A stretch of 64,000 nucleotides of DNA, from assembly GCA_965234685.1 (NCBI GenBank), contig OZ248539.1, positions 1,860,001 to 1,924,000 of the forward strand, read 5' to 3'. A model generated the notes under the pieces. That model did no database searches and was not told the origin of the DNA. It was given only the letters and a program-made list of their open reading frames with translations. This DNA comes from Fimbriimonas planktonicus (lineage in GTDB: Bacteria; Armatimonadota; Fimbriimonadia; Fimbriimonadales; Fimbriimonadaceae). Made by a program: the position numbers and the translations under genes. Position 1 is the first letter of the stretch. Each line of letters starts with the position of its first letter. Shown here piece after piece: positions 23,894 through 32,633 of this stretch.

Positions 23894-23922
23894 ACCCTCG
23901 CCGTATGCAATACAGCGAGGGT
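23894..23922 (-). promoter_or_regulatory. Intercistronic hairpin after the prepilin gene
   Basis: ACCCTCGC (23894-23901) pairs with GCGAGGGT (23915-23922), 17 bases past the prepilin stop, with no T-run on the minus strand. In polycistronic pilin messages such hairpins often protect the upstream segment or partly attenuate transcription, so prepilin may be made in excess over the downstream enzymes. Confidence 0.45.
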
Positions 23923-23938
23923 TACAAGGTCGAGTTTC

Positions 23939-24799
23939 TTAGAGAGCAGAAACGTCGCAGTAGCCGTACGTGTACCAGAAGTTGCTGTTCTCTGGAGTTT
24001 CGGTAAGGCCGGTTGTGTTCGGAACGGTTGCGCCACAGCCTTGGGTTTTGTAGCAAACGGCATTGCTGCTCACGCCAAAGTTTCGGAACTTAACGCCGGT
24101 GCGCTTGAAGTACTTTGCATGACCGTCCGCGAAGCCGTAGTTATCGCCCTTGTCGTAGGTGTTACCCATCCAGTTCAGGTCGATACCGTTGCAAGCTGGG
24201 CCAGATCCGCCAAGTTCTGGGCTGGCGAAGTTCGCCGCAAACTGAGTTGGCTGAACGAGCGCTTCTCGACCGGTGTCGATTTTGCCCTGAAGCACGATGA
24301 GGCTAGCAACATCGCTGATCTGAGTTTGCGATTTGCCCAAAACGACGCCGTTGTATGCGTAGCTGGCGTTACCGGCGTTCGCAACGTTGGAGTAGCTCCA
24401 AGGAACGGCACCACCGATCTTCGCCGCCGATGACTTGAAGATGTCAAGGCTCTTGGTGTAAGGGAAAAGCGAGCGACCCCAGTTTTGGTGCGCGCCAGGA
24501 TCCATGAAACCGAGGGCACAGCCGCCGGTTGCGACAGGTCCGCAAGGCTCTTCAGAGCCGGCGGTCCACCACGGGAAGCCGTTAGCGTCGCGGCTCTGGT
24601 CCGTGAAAATGTCGTCGTAATCCCCCGCATAAAGTACGTTCGCAACCGAGAGCTGCTTAACGTTGGAGAGAGAAGAAGTTTTCTTGGCTGCTTGCTTCGC
24701 CTGAGCGAAAACGGGGAAAAGAATGGCAGCCAGGATCGCGATGATTGCGATAACTACGAGGAGTTCGATAAGTGTAAATGCTTGTTTTTTCGTGCTCAT
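23939..24799 (-). CDS. Type IV prepilin / DUF1559-like pseudopilin
   Basis: 286 residues. Class III signal MSTKKQA, then FTLIELLVVIAIIAILAAIL: Phe8 would be N-methylated and Glu12 is the +5 glutamate. The -1 residue is Ala7 rather than Gly. FADGHAKYFK near residue 238 is the DG/H tail motif of DUF1559-type prepilins. The ATG at 24799 has GGTGAGG eight bases upstream. First gene of the run leading into the lipoprotein, GH43 and importer genes. A site matching the araA operator lies about 105 bases upstream. Confidence 0.85.
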   Translation of the reverse strand: MSTKKQAFTLIELLVVIAIIAILAAILFPVFAQAKQAAKKTSSLSNVKQLSVANVLYAGDYDDIFTDQSRDANGFPWWTAGSEEPCGPVATGGCALGFMDPGAHQNWGRSLFPYTKSLDIFKSSAAKIGGAVPWSYSNVANAGNASYAYNGVVLGKSQTQISDVASLIVLQGKIDTGREALVQPTQFAANFASPELGGSGPACNGIDLNWMGNTYDKGDNYGFADGHAKYFKRTGVKFRNFGVSSNAVCYKTQGCGATVPNTTGLTETPENSNFWYTYGYCDVSAL

Positions 24800-24901
24800 A
24801 ATCCTCACCGATGAGAACATGCCCACGCGCCAACACGAGTGCCAACGCGATCCTTCTCGTGGCGGACTAAGGTCTGTCACTTAAGGCTATTCCACTATAA
24901 C

Positions 24902-24926
24902 ACACTTCATAGCCAAGTGTGAATAT
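24902..24926. promoter_or_regulatory. Candidate operator before the prepilin-arabinanase run
   Basis: ACACTT (24902-24907) and AAGTGT (24915-24920) form an inverted repeat with a 7-base spacer, continuing into GAATAT (24921-24926). The 11-mer AAGTGTGAATA (24915-24925) is the exact reverse complement of TATTCACACTT in the araA promoter. A TATAGT -10-like hexamer for the minus strand lies just beyond it. Confidence 0.55.
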
Positions 24927-24976
24927 GAAAATCAAAAATCCTTCTGCGGCTAGATTTAGCAGAAAATCAAGCAAAA

Positions 24977-25954
24977 TTACCGGGATTCGACTGCCTTGCT
25001 TTTTCGTTTTGGTTTGGTTTGCGCCTCTTGCTCGGCCGTTTCGTGACGAACCCGAAGGATGAGCCCGAGCTGGTAGTTGCCAAAAGAGCGACCGTAGAGG
25101 GTGAAGCCACCCTGGTTCTTTGCGTCAGGTTTGACTCCGATCCGAACCTTCGTCGGTGCCCACGGAAGGATGTTGAGCGAATCGATCTTGACCTCGGAGA
25201 TTTTAAATCCGTCGATGTAGCCGCCTTCGGTATCCACCAGCCAAGTCTTGAGAACCCCCCACTGGTTCATGTTGTCGGGATACCAACTCGGGTTCAACTG
25301 ACCGCGGCTTCCGCCAAAGTCTCCGGGCGATGTCCAGGTGCCAACTTCCACCTCATTGACCCAAATGGTGATATCGGAAGGATACTGATTGTTGTAGCCG
25401 GGCGCTTCCGAACCGAGCTCCATCACTAGCTCGATGGACTTGATGTGGCAGTTGACGGGAATCGTGTTTGGGAACGCATATTGAACCCAGCCACCGGCTG
25501 ACCAGAGGATTTCTGCCTGGGACCGCTCCGGCAAGAAGAACGAAACCGGAGCATCAACCAGGCCGATGAACTTCTCCTTCGTCGCGAGACCGCAGGTGGG
25601 CCGAACGTCAACATCCGTATACATTCCGACCGGCACTTCCGTCTCCGCGAAGCCATCCAGCACCGGAACTTTCGGTGCGAGATCAACCAGTAAGCGCTCG
25701 AAAACGCACCGACATCGCTTCTGGGTTCCCTGCGGTGCGGCGATGTAGTCGCTGACAACGATGCCGGCTTCTTCCAAGATTTGAATGTGCTTCGTCACAC
25801 TCGGCTGCGTTAGGCCGAGGGCCAAACTCAGTTCGCCGATGTTCAATTCGCGCTCGGCAAGGAGTTCGATGATGCGCGCTCGAGTGGAAGAACCCAGCGC
25901 ACGGAACAGCGCCACGCTCTCGTGCGCGGAAAGTTCCTTGATGTGATGCTGCAT
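24977..25954 (-). CDS. ArsR-type regulator with C-terminal sensor domain, probable arabinose regulator
   Basis: 325 residues. The N-terminus (about 10-75) is an ArsR winged helix: ALFRALGSSTRARIIELLAE, with recognition helix TQPSVTKHIQILEEAG. The metal-binding cysteines of classical ArsR are absent. The remaining ~230 residues (IELVMELGSEAPGYNNQYPS, GGYIDGFKISEVKIDSL) look like a beta-rich ligand domain. Related two-part ArsR proteins are linked to sugar genes, from memory only. It is divergent from araA across 136 bases containing the operator, so repression relieved by arabinose or an oligosaccharide is the simple model. Confidence 0.75.
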   Translation of the reverse strand: MQHHIKELSAHESVALFRALGSSTRARIIELLAERELNIGELSLALGLTQPSVTKHIQILEEAGIVVSDYIAAPQGTQKRCRCVFERLLVDLAPKVPVLDGFAETEVPVGMYTDVDVRPTCGLATKEKFIGLVDAPVSFFLPERSQAEILWSAGGWVQYAFPNTIPVNCHIKSIELVMELGSEAPGYNNQYPSDITIWVNEVEVGTWTSPGDFGGSRGQLNPSWYPDNMNQWGVLKTWLVDTEGGYIDGFKISEVKIDSLNILPWAPTKVRIGVKPDAKNQGGFTLYGRSFGNYQLGLILRVRHETAEQEAQTKPKRKSKAVESR

Positions 25955-26027
25955 CTCGCTGATGCGGCACTATACCACGGGGCTAAAATTGTCTCGGTCG
26001 TTGATGCAAGCACCGTATGGGCTAACA

Positions 26028-26073
26028 TTGTCGGTCGCACGAAGTCACGATATATATTCACACTTCGGAATAT
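26028..26073 (+). promoter_or_regulatory. araA promoter with overlapping operator
   Basis: TTGTCG (26028-26033) and TATATA (26051-26056) are spaced by exactly 17 bases. Over the -10 and start site lies ATATTC (26054-26059)/GAATAT (26068-26073) with TATTCACACTT (26055-26065) inside it. AAAGGAAC then serves as ribosome-binding site before the ATG at 26091. A repressor bound here would block the promoter. Confidence 0.65.
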
Positions 26074-26090
26074 AAAAGGAACAGAATTTA

Positions 26091-27578
26091 ATGGCGAATC
26101 CTAGCGTTTGGTTTGTTACCGGCAGTCAGCACCTCTACGGCCCCGAAGTTCTCAAGCAAGTCGCGGAAAACTCCGCGAGGATCGCCCAAGAGCTCGACAG
26201 TTCCTCGGATATCCCCGTGGGCGTCATCTTCAAACCGGTCATCACCGACCCAGAAGCGGTCCGCGCGATGGTGCTCGCGGCGAACTCCGATCCAGACTGC
26301 ATCGGACTCGTGCTTTGGATGCACACCTTCTCGCCCGGCAAGATGTGGATCGGCGGACTGAGCCAGCTTAACAAGCCAGCCTGCCACCTTCACACCCAGT
26401 TCAATGCCGAGTTGCCATGGAGCACCATCGACATGGACTTCATGAACCTCAACCAGGCCGCCCACGGCGACCGCGAGGCGGGTCACATTCACACTCGCCT
26501 GGGCCTTCGCCGAAAAGTCGTGGTTGGACATTGGAGCCACACCTCGGTCCAGAAGCAGCTCGGAGACTGGTCGCGGGTCGCTCTGGCTTGGGCAGACTGG
26601 CAGGGAGCCAAGTTCGCCCGGTTTGGCGACAACATGCGGTTCGTTTCGGTCACCGAGGGTGATAAGGTCGCCGCCGAGGCAAAGTTTGGATTCAGCGTCA
26701 ACGGCTTCGGCGTTGGCGACCTCGTGAAGTTTGTCGATGGCGCGTCGGATGAGTCAGTCACTCACCTGGTTTCCGAATATGCCGACCTGTACGACATCGC
26801 ACCGGAGCTCGCAACCGGTGGAGCGCGACACGATGCGCTCCGATACGCTGCACGACAAGAAATCGGGATTCGAGCCTTTCTAGAGCATGGAAACTTTAAG
26901 GGCTTCACGACAACCTTCGAAGACCTGCACGGACTCGACCAGCTTCCTGGCCTCGCCTGCCAGCGCCTCATGGCCGCCGGTTACGGGTTCGGCGGTGAAG
27001 GAGACTGGAAGACCGCTGCTCTGCTGCGCGCATTCAAGACTCTCGAAACAGGCCTTCTCCCCGGCACCAGCTTCATGGAGGATTACACCTACGACCTGGT
27101 GCAAGGCGAAGAGCAGGTTCTCGGCGCGCACATGCTCGAAATCTGCCCGAGCATTGCCAGCAACAAGCCACGCCTAGAGATTCACCCGCTCGGCATCGGC
27201 GGAAAGTCGGACCCGGTTCGAATGAAGTTCAGCTCCCGAGTAGGCGCGGCAACGAACACCACGGTTGTTGACCTGGGTCACCGATTCCGGTTCATCGTGA
27301 ACGACGTTACTGCTGTCGAAGTGCCAGAAATGCCAAACCTCCCGGTAGCGAGCGCGCTTTGGAAGGTTCACCCGAACTTCCAAGAAGGAGTTGCCGCCTG
27401 GATCTACGGCGGCGGCGCGCACCACACCGTTTACAGCTACAACGTGACATCGCAACAGGTCCGAGACTTCGCGGAGATCGCGAACGTCGAGTGCCTGGTC
27501 ATCGACTCCGAAACCAAGCTGAACAACTTTAAGAACGAACTCCGCTGGAACGAGGCAGCATACAAATTCAATGGCTAA
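26091..27578 (+). CDS. araA: L-arabinose isomerase
   Basis: 495 residues, matching the family length (about 500). Interconverts L-arabinose and L-ribulose in the cytoplasm with a divalent metal. Metal and catalytic positions are recognisable: glutamates in GGEGDWKTA and FMEDYTYD, histidines in GAHMLEICPS and GGGAHHTVYS. N-terminus VWFVTGSQHLYGPEVL is canonical. First gene of the plus-strand araA-araB-GH51 operon, overlapping araB by eight bases. Confidence 0.97.
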   Translation: MANPSVWFVTGSQHLYGPEVLKQVAENSARIAQELDSSSDIPVGVIFKPVITDPEAVRAMVLAANSDPDCIGLVLWMHTFSPGKMWIGGLSQLNKPACHLHTQFNAELPWSTIDMDFMNLNQAAHGDREAGHIHTRLGLRRKVVVGHWSHTSVQKQLGDWSRVALAWADWQGAKFARFGDNMRFVSVTEGDKVAAEAKFGFSVNGFGVGDLVKFVDGASDESVTHLVSEYADLYDIAPELATGGARHDALRYAARQEIGIRAFLEHGNFKGFTTTFEDLHGLDQLPGLACQRLMAAGYGFGGEGDWKTAALLRAFKTLETGLLPGTSFMEDYTYDLVQGEEQVLGAHMLEICPSIASNKPRLEIHPLGIGGKSDPVRMKFSSRVGAATNTTVVDLGHRFRFIVNDVTAVEVPEMPNLPVASALWKVHPNFQEGVAAWIYGGGAHHTVYSYNVTSQQVRDFAEIANVECLVIDSETKLNNFKNELRWNEAAYKFNG

Positions 27579-29202
27579 GCTCACATTAGGTCTGGACTAC
27601 GGCACGAACAGCGTCCGCGGGCTCGTGGTGGACGTGGCGACGGGCGAAGAACTCGCTACCTCCGTGTTCCCCTATCCCTCCGGCGAGGCCGGCATCCTTC
27701 TCGATCCATCGGATCCCCACTTGGCGCGACAGAATCCGGCGGACTACATCGCCGGGTTCATCGCAGTGACGAAGGAAATCGGTCTCAGGGTAAATCTGGC
27801 TGACGTGATCGGCATCGGCGTCGACACCACCGGATCCAGCCCGATGCCAGTGAAAGCCGACAACTCAGCCCTCTCCTCCGACCCTGCCTTTGCAAACTCC
27901 CTTGCCGCAAACGTTTGGCTTTGGAAGGACCACACTGGCTATGCCGAAGCCGCTGAGATCACCGAGAAGGCCACCGCTCAGCGTCTGCCCTATCTCGCCA
28001 AATGCGGCGGAACGTACAGCAGCGAGTGGTTCTGGAGCAAGCTACTCCGGTGCCTTCGCGTCGCTCCGGAGGTTGTTGAGGCAGCGGCATCCTGGGTCGA
28101 GATTTGCGACTGGATTCCAGCGACGATTTGTGGAATCACCGATCCAAAACTGGTGAAGCGAAGCCGCTGCGCGGCGGGGCACAAAGCGATGTTCGAAGAA
28201 GCTTGGGGCGGTTTGCCTTCCGTCGAGTTCTTAGCCACTCTTGATCCAAAGCTAGCGGAATTTCGCTCAAACCTATACGAAACGGCGCACACGAGCGACG
28301 AGATTGCTGGCTACCTGAGCGAAGCGTTCGCCGCTGAATCGGGATTGAAGGCAGGCATTCCGGTTGCCGTCGGAGCGTTTGATGCTCACTTCGGCGCCGT
28401 CGCTTCGGGTGCGAAGCCTGGCACATTGGTGAAGATCGTCGGCACCAGTACTTGCGACTGTATGGTGCATCCGCTCGACCAGCCGCTGGCCGACGTGCCC
28501 GGAATGTGCGGGATTGTTCGCGGTTCGGTTCTGCCCGGATTCTATGGTCTCGAAGCCGGACAATCGGCGGTCGGCGACATCTTCAACTGGGTTGCAAAGT
28601 TCACCGGCAAATCGCACGAAGATCTCAACCGGGACGCCCTGGAACTCAAACCCGGAGAAAGCGGACTGCTCGCGCTGGACTGGAACAACGGGAATCGCAC
28701 CATTTTGGTGGACCCGCTGCTTTCTGGACTGATCGTTGGGCTCACCCTGCACTCCAAACCCGCCGAGGTTTATCGGGCGTTTGTCGAAGCGACCGCATTT
28801 GGCGCGCTTCGAATCATCGACCGAATGGAGGAATACGGAGTGGCCGTTGAGCGGGTTGTCGCCTGCGGCGGAATTGCCGACAAGAGCGCGCTGACCATGC
28901 AGATCTATGCCGACGTCTTTAACCGTCCGGTGAACGTTGCGAAGTCCGAACAGACTTGCGCGCTCGGGTCGGCCATCTTTGCCGCCGTCGCTGCCGGCGC
29001 GTATCCCGACACCCTGTCCGCCCAAGAAAAGATGGCCGGACTCAAAGACATTACCTATGTGCCGAAGTCGGAAAACGTCAAGATTTACCAAGAACTCTAT
29101 ACGCTTTACCGACAACTGCACGATGGATTTGGCGTCAAGAACTCGAACATTGACCTTTTCCCCGTCATGAAGCGGCTCATCGAAATCCGGAGCGCAGTCT
29201 AA
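27571..29202 (+). CDS. araB: Ribulokinase
   Basis: 543 residues, FGGY kinase. LGLDYGTNSVRGLVVDVATG is the N-terminal phosphate-binding loop; GVDTTGSSPMPV and KIVGTSTCDCMVH follow AraB rather than XylB; the C-terminal FGGY box includes VVACGGIADKSALTMQIYAD. Phosphorylates L-ribulose to L-ribulose 5-phosphate. The start lies inside the end of araA. The next pathway gene, araD (4-epimerase), is not in this window. Confidence 0.97.
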   Translation: MAKLTLGLDYGTNSVRGLVVDVATGEELATSVFPYPSGEAGILLDPSDPHLARQNPADYIAGFIAVTKEIGLRVNLADVIGIGVDTTGSSPMPVKADNSALSSDPAFANSLAANVWLWKDHTGYAEAAEITEKATAQRLPYLAKCGGTYSSEWFWSKLLRCLRVAPEVVEAAASWVEICDWIPATICGITDPKLVKRSRCAAGHKAMFEEAWGGLPSVEFLATLDPKLAEFRSNLYETAHTSDEIAGYLSEAFAAESGLKAGIPVAVGAFDAHFGAVASGAKPGTLVKIVGTSTCDCMVHPLDQPLADVPGMCGIVRGSVLPGFYGLEAGQSAVGDIFNWVAKFTGKSHEDLNRDALELKPGESGLLALDWNNGNRTILVDPLLSGLIVGLTLHSKPAEVYRAFVEATAFGALRIIDRMEEYGVAVERVVACGGIADKSALTMQIYADVFNRPVNVAKSEQTCALGSAIFAAVAAGAYPDTLSAQEKMAGLKDITYVPKSENVKIYQELYTLYRQLHDGFGVKNSNIDLFPVMKRLIEIRSAV

Positions 29203-29207
29203 GAACC

Positions 29208-30680
29208 ATGAGCATCACAAAAATCACCCTCCAACCCAAAGACGACGCGCCGCTGATCCCGCGCGAAATCTACAGCCAGTTCGCCGAGCACCTCGGTAGA
29301 TGCATCTACGAGGGCGTTTGGGTTGGTGAAGATTCCCCGATCCCGAACACTCGAGGCATCCGGAACGACGTCGTCACCGCGCTAAAGAACATCAAGGTGC
29401 CGGTCATTCGCTGGCCGGGTGGTTGCTTTGCGGATGAGTACCACTGGATGGACGGAATTGGCCCTCGCGAAGAGCGGCCAAGCATGTACAACTCGCACTG
29501 GGGTGGCGTGGTCGAAAACAATCACTTCGGTACTCACGAGTTTTTGGACCTCTGCGAGCAAGTAGGCGCCGAGCCGTATGTCTGCGGAAACGTCGGTTCC
29601 GGAACGGTGAAGGAGATGTCCGACTGGGTGGAGTACATGACTTCCCCGGCCCAATCACCGATGGCAAATCTGCGCCGGAAGAACGGACGCGAAGAGCCAT
29701 GGAAGCTCACCTACTTCGGCGTTGGAAACGAAAGCTGGGGTTGTGGCGGCAACATGCGCCCTGAGTTCTATGCGGACCTGTATCGCCAGTACAACACCTT
29801 CGTTAGAACTTACGGTCCAAACAAGATCACTCGCTTTGCTTGTGGCGCAAACGTCGCCGACTACAACTGGACGACCGTGCTCATGGAGCGCGCTCACACG
29901 CACATGGATGGGCTCTCGCTGCACAACTACACGATCCTAAACCAGAAGTGGCCGCCGAGCGGATCAGCTACCGAGTTCGGCACCCAGGAGTACTACAGCA
30001 TCCTGCGCGCGGCAATCAATACGGAGCGACTTGTCGAGCGACATAGCGCAATCATGGACATTAAGGATCCGGGAAAGCGGATCAACTTAGTAGTCGATGA
30101 GTGGGGCACTTGGTATCCGGTTGAGCCAGGCACGAACCCCGGGTTCCTGTACCAGCAGAACACCGTTCGTGATGCGCTTGTGGCCTCTGTTCACCTGGAT
30201 GGCTTCCACCGACATTGTGAGCGCGTGCGGATGACGAACATCGCGCAGATGATTAACGTCTTGCAGGCGATGATCCTTACCAAAGGCGAGCAAATCCTCT
30301 TGACCCCAACCTATTGGGTGTTTGAGATGTACGTGCCTCACCAAGACGCCAAGCGCATCGATCTTCAGCTCGAGACCGGCGAAGCCGATACCGGCATTCC
30401 GGCAGTCTCGGCGACTGCATCTCAGAAGGACGGAAAGATCACGGTTTCCGCGTCCAACCTGGACATCGCACAGCCTCAGACCATCGAGATCAGTGGCCTG
30501 CCGACCTCCGCAAAGGTCGTCCGCGCTCGTATCCTTGCTGGACCAACGGTACAGAGCCACAACACGTTCGGAGCGCCGGAGACGGTACAGCCGGTGGCGT
30601 TCGACGTAACGGCTTCCGAGGGACGGATTTCGCTTGAGCTCCCGCCAGCGAGCATTGTGTCGATTGAGCTTGCGGGTTAA
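29208..30680 (+). CDS. Cytoplasmic GH51 alpha-N-arabinofuranosidase
   Basis: 490 residues, no signal peptide. IYSQFAEHLGRCIYEGVWVG, acid/base Glu175 in FGVGNESWGCGG and nucleophile Glu298 in LVVDEWGTWYPVEPG identify an active GH51 enzyme. It begins five bases after araB, so the arabinose catabolic genes are induced with it. Distinct in sequence from the GH51 enzymes at 15286 and 17810, suggesting a different linkage or side-chain preference. Ends four bases from the stop of a convergent gene. Confidence 0.93.
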   Translation: MSITKITLQPKDDAPLIPREIYSQFAEHLGRCIYEGVWVGEDSPIPNTRGIRNDVVTALKNIKVPVIRWPGGCFADEYHWMDGIGPREERPSMYNSHWGGVVENNHFGTHEFLDLCEQVGAEPYVCGNVGSGTVKEMSDWVEYMTSPAQSPMANLRRKNGREEPWKLTYFGVGNESWGCGGNMRPEFYADLYRQYNTFVRTYGPNKITRFACGANVADYNWTTVLMERAHTHMDGLSLHNYTILNQKWPPSGSATEFGTQEYYSILRAAINTERLVERHSAIMDIKDPGKRINLVVDEWGTWYPVEPGTNPGFLYQQNTVRDALVASVHLDGFHRHCERVRMTNIAQMINVLQAMILTKGEQILLTPTYWVFEMYVPHQDAKRIDLQLETGEADTGIPAVSATASQKDGKITVSASNLDIAQPQTIEISGLPTSAKVVRARILAGPTVQSHNTFGAPETVQPVAFDVTASEGRISLELPPASIVSIELAG

Positions 30681-30684
30681 GAGC

Positions 30685-30996
30685 TTATAAGCATCCGCCG
30701 CCGGACGAACAAGTAACCATGATGCCGATCAGGGCACTGATCGGCATTTGCACTAAGGCCAGAAGAATTACAAACACGATAGGTTTCCAGCGTTTGGTCG
30801 CAATCGCAACGCCAACCGCCACGGTTGAGATCAGAAGTGGTCCGTGGAGTCCAACCGAGAAGAACCCAGGATGAACAAAAGCTAAGAGATAGCCGCCGAA
30901 CAAACATGCGTACGAAGCGGCCAGCCATCGCCAGGCAAACCGCTGCAGGCGGTCACGATACCGCCGAGTCGCTTCGTCCTCATACGGCCAAGTCAT
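30685..30996 (-). CDS. Small three-TM membrane protein, paralogue A
   Basis: 103 residues from the ATG at 30996 (an upstream ATG at 31050 adds 18 residues not found in the paralogue). Aligns without gaps to the protein at 31063: EDEATRRYRDR with EDEDTRLFRNR, VAIATKRW with FAIATCRW, LLALVQMPI with FLALVQYPI. Three TM segments (about 25-42, 50-65, 71-93). Family unknown; a local duplication. Confidence 0.65.
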   Translation of the reverse strand: MTWPYEDEATRRYRDRLQRFAWRWLAASYACLFGGYLLAFVHPGFFSVGLHGPLLISTVAVGVAIATKRWKPIVFVILLALVQMPISALIGIMVTCSSGGGCL

Positions 30997-31062
30997 GTTG
31001 AACTCTAGCGGTCCGCTATGGCTTTTCAAGGCCAGGTATGAAAAAATCAAGACCCATAAATT

Positions 31063-31374
31063 CTAGAAACATCTACCGTGGCCAAAGCACACAATAAGGG
31101 ATCCTACGATGAAGGCAATTGGATACTGGACCAATGCAAGAAACAGAACCCAGCAAACGGTCCGCCATCGACACGTGGCGATGGCAAAGCAGACAGCGAG
31201 AACGCTTAGGCAAATTGCTCCGTTGAATGCATATTTGAGAAACGGTTCTTGGAACTCACCAATTGTGCGACAAACAATAAAGCAAATAGGTGAGGCAACG
31301 AGCCACAGATACGCGTTTACTTCAATTCGGTTTCGAAATAAGCGCGTATCCTCGTCTTCACCCAGGTAGCTCAT
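31063..31374 (-). CDS. Small three-TM membrane protein, paralogue B
   Basis: 103 residues from the ATG at 31374; a GTG at 31386 is an alternative that would overlap the kbl stop. Same size and layout as the neighbour at 30685, with several extra cysteines and ending GHGRCF. Eight bases separate the ATG from the kbl stop, so it is probably read through from kbl. Confidence 0.65.
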   Translation of the reverse strand: MSYLGEDEDTRLFRNRIEVNAYLWLVASPICFIVCRTIGEFQEPFLKYAFNGAICLSVLAVCFAIATCRWRTVCWVLFLALVQYPIAFIVGSLIVCFGHGRCF

Positions 31375-31382
31375 TGTGACCG

Positions 31383-32588
31383 TCACCCAGCCGACGTGAA
31401 CCGATCCCGAACCCGCTTGAACGCCGCAAGCGCAAACTCTAAATCCTCTTGCGTATGCGCCGCGGAAGGCATCGTTCGCAACCTCGCTTTGCCGCGACCA
31501 ACGGTCGGAAACACGATCGCCAACGCGTAAACCCCTTCCTCGAACAAAGCCTTCTCCATCGCCTGCGCCGTACCTTCGTCGCCGACATAAACCGGGGTGA
31601 TCGGCGTCTCGCTACCCATCGTGTCGAAGCCTTCATCGGCAAGCGCCTGCTTCCACCAGCGGGTGTTGTCCCAAAGTCGCTGCATCGGGGTCGGATCGTT
31701 TTCCATGATGTTCAGCGCCTCAATCAGCGCCGCCGCGACCATTGGGGGGTGTGCGGTGCTGAACAAGTACGGCCGACCACGGTTGATCAGCCAATCCTTT
31801 AGAACCGCTGGACCCGCGATGTAGCCGCCGATGACCCCTAGTGCCTTGCTCAGCGTTCCGAGCTGAATATCCACTCGGCCATAAAGGCCAAAGTGGCTGG
31901 CCGTACCTGCGCCATTCTTGCCCAGTACACCGCTGGCGTGGGCATCGTCCACCATCACAATCGCGTTGTATTGCTCGGCCAGATTCACAATGTCCGGAAG
32001 CGGCGCGATGTCTCCATCCATGCTGAAAACGCCGTCCGTGATGATCAGCTTCTTTTCGAAGCCCTTCTCGTTGGCGTTCTTAAGCGAAGTTTCGAGGGCA
32101 TCCATATCTTTGTGCGCGTAAACCCAACCTTCGCTCTTTCGATAAGCTGCGGGCGAGAGACGAACGCCGTCGATGATGCTGGCGTGGTTCAGCTCATCGC
32201 TTATCACAACGTCGTTGCTTGTCAAAACCGCCGGAATGCAACCTGAATTCGCGGTGAATCCGCCCGTGAACACCAACACCGATTCGGTGTGTTTGAACTT
32301 CGCCAGCCGCTCTTCGAGTTCGTCGTGCACCGACATCGTGCCGCCGATCCAGCGGACCGCTCCCGCGCCCACTCCCCACTTCTCGATCGCTTCAAGTGCC
32401 GCCTGTTTCACCCGTGGATCGTTCGCCAATCCGAGATAGTTGTTGGAGGAGAGGTTGACGACTTCTTTGCCGTTCATGACCACTCGGCCCCCCGCGGGAG
32501 TCTCAAGAATCCGAGGGACTTTGTAAAGGTTCTGGTCCTTCAGCGTATCAATCTGCCCGGTCAACCAAGTCTGGAACGGCGCGTTCAT
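31383..32588 (-). CDS. kbl: Glycine C-acetyltransferase (2-amino-3-ketobutyrate CoA ligase)
   Basis: 401 residues, alpha-oxoamine synthase family (PLP). VNLSSNNYLGLANDPRV near residue 44, VDDAHASGVLG, and PLP lysine Lys248 in LGTLSKALGVIGGY. It cleaves 2-amino-3-ketobutyrate with CoA to glycine and acetyl-CoA in threonine breakdown. The usual partner threonine dehydrogenase (tdh) is not adjacent. Related BioF and serine palmitoyltransferase share the fold, but the length and the MNAPFQTWLTGQIDTLK start favour Kbl. Confidence 0.88.
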   Translation of the reverse strand: MNAPFQTWLTGQIDTLKDQNLYKVPRILETPAGGRVVMNGKEVVNLSSNNYLGLANDPRVKQAALEAIEKWGVGAGAVRWIGGTMSVHDELEERLAKFKHTESVLVFTGGFTANSGCIPAVLTSNDVVISDELNHASIIDGVRLSPAAYRKSEGWVYAHKDMDALETSLKNANEKGFEKKLIITDGVFSMDGDIAPLPDIVNLAEQYNAIVMVDDAHASGVLGKNGAGTASHFGLYGRVDIQLGTLSKALGVIGGYIAGPAVLKDWLINRGRPYLFSTAHPPMVAAALIEALNIMENDPTPMQRLWDNTRWWKQALADEGFDTMGSETPITPVYVGDEGTAQAMEKALFEEGVYALAIVFPTVGRGKARLRTMPSAAHTQEDLEFALAAFKRVRDRFTSAG

Positions 32589-32633
32589 TTCTCTAGTTTA
32601 TCGGGAGTCCGAATTCGCGGTTTTGCCCTTATA

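Noticed and set aside
28273..29121. 282-codon minus-strand frame
   Set aside because: Lies inside araB in antisense; composition is that of a shadow frame and araB is certain.
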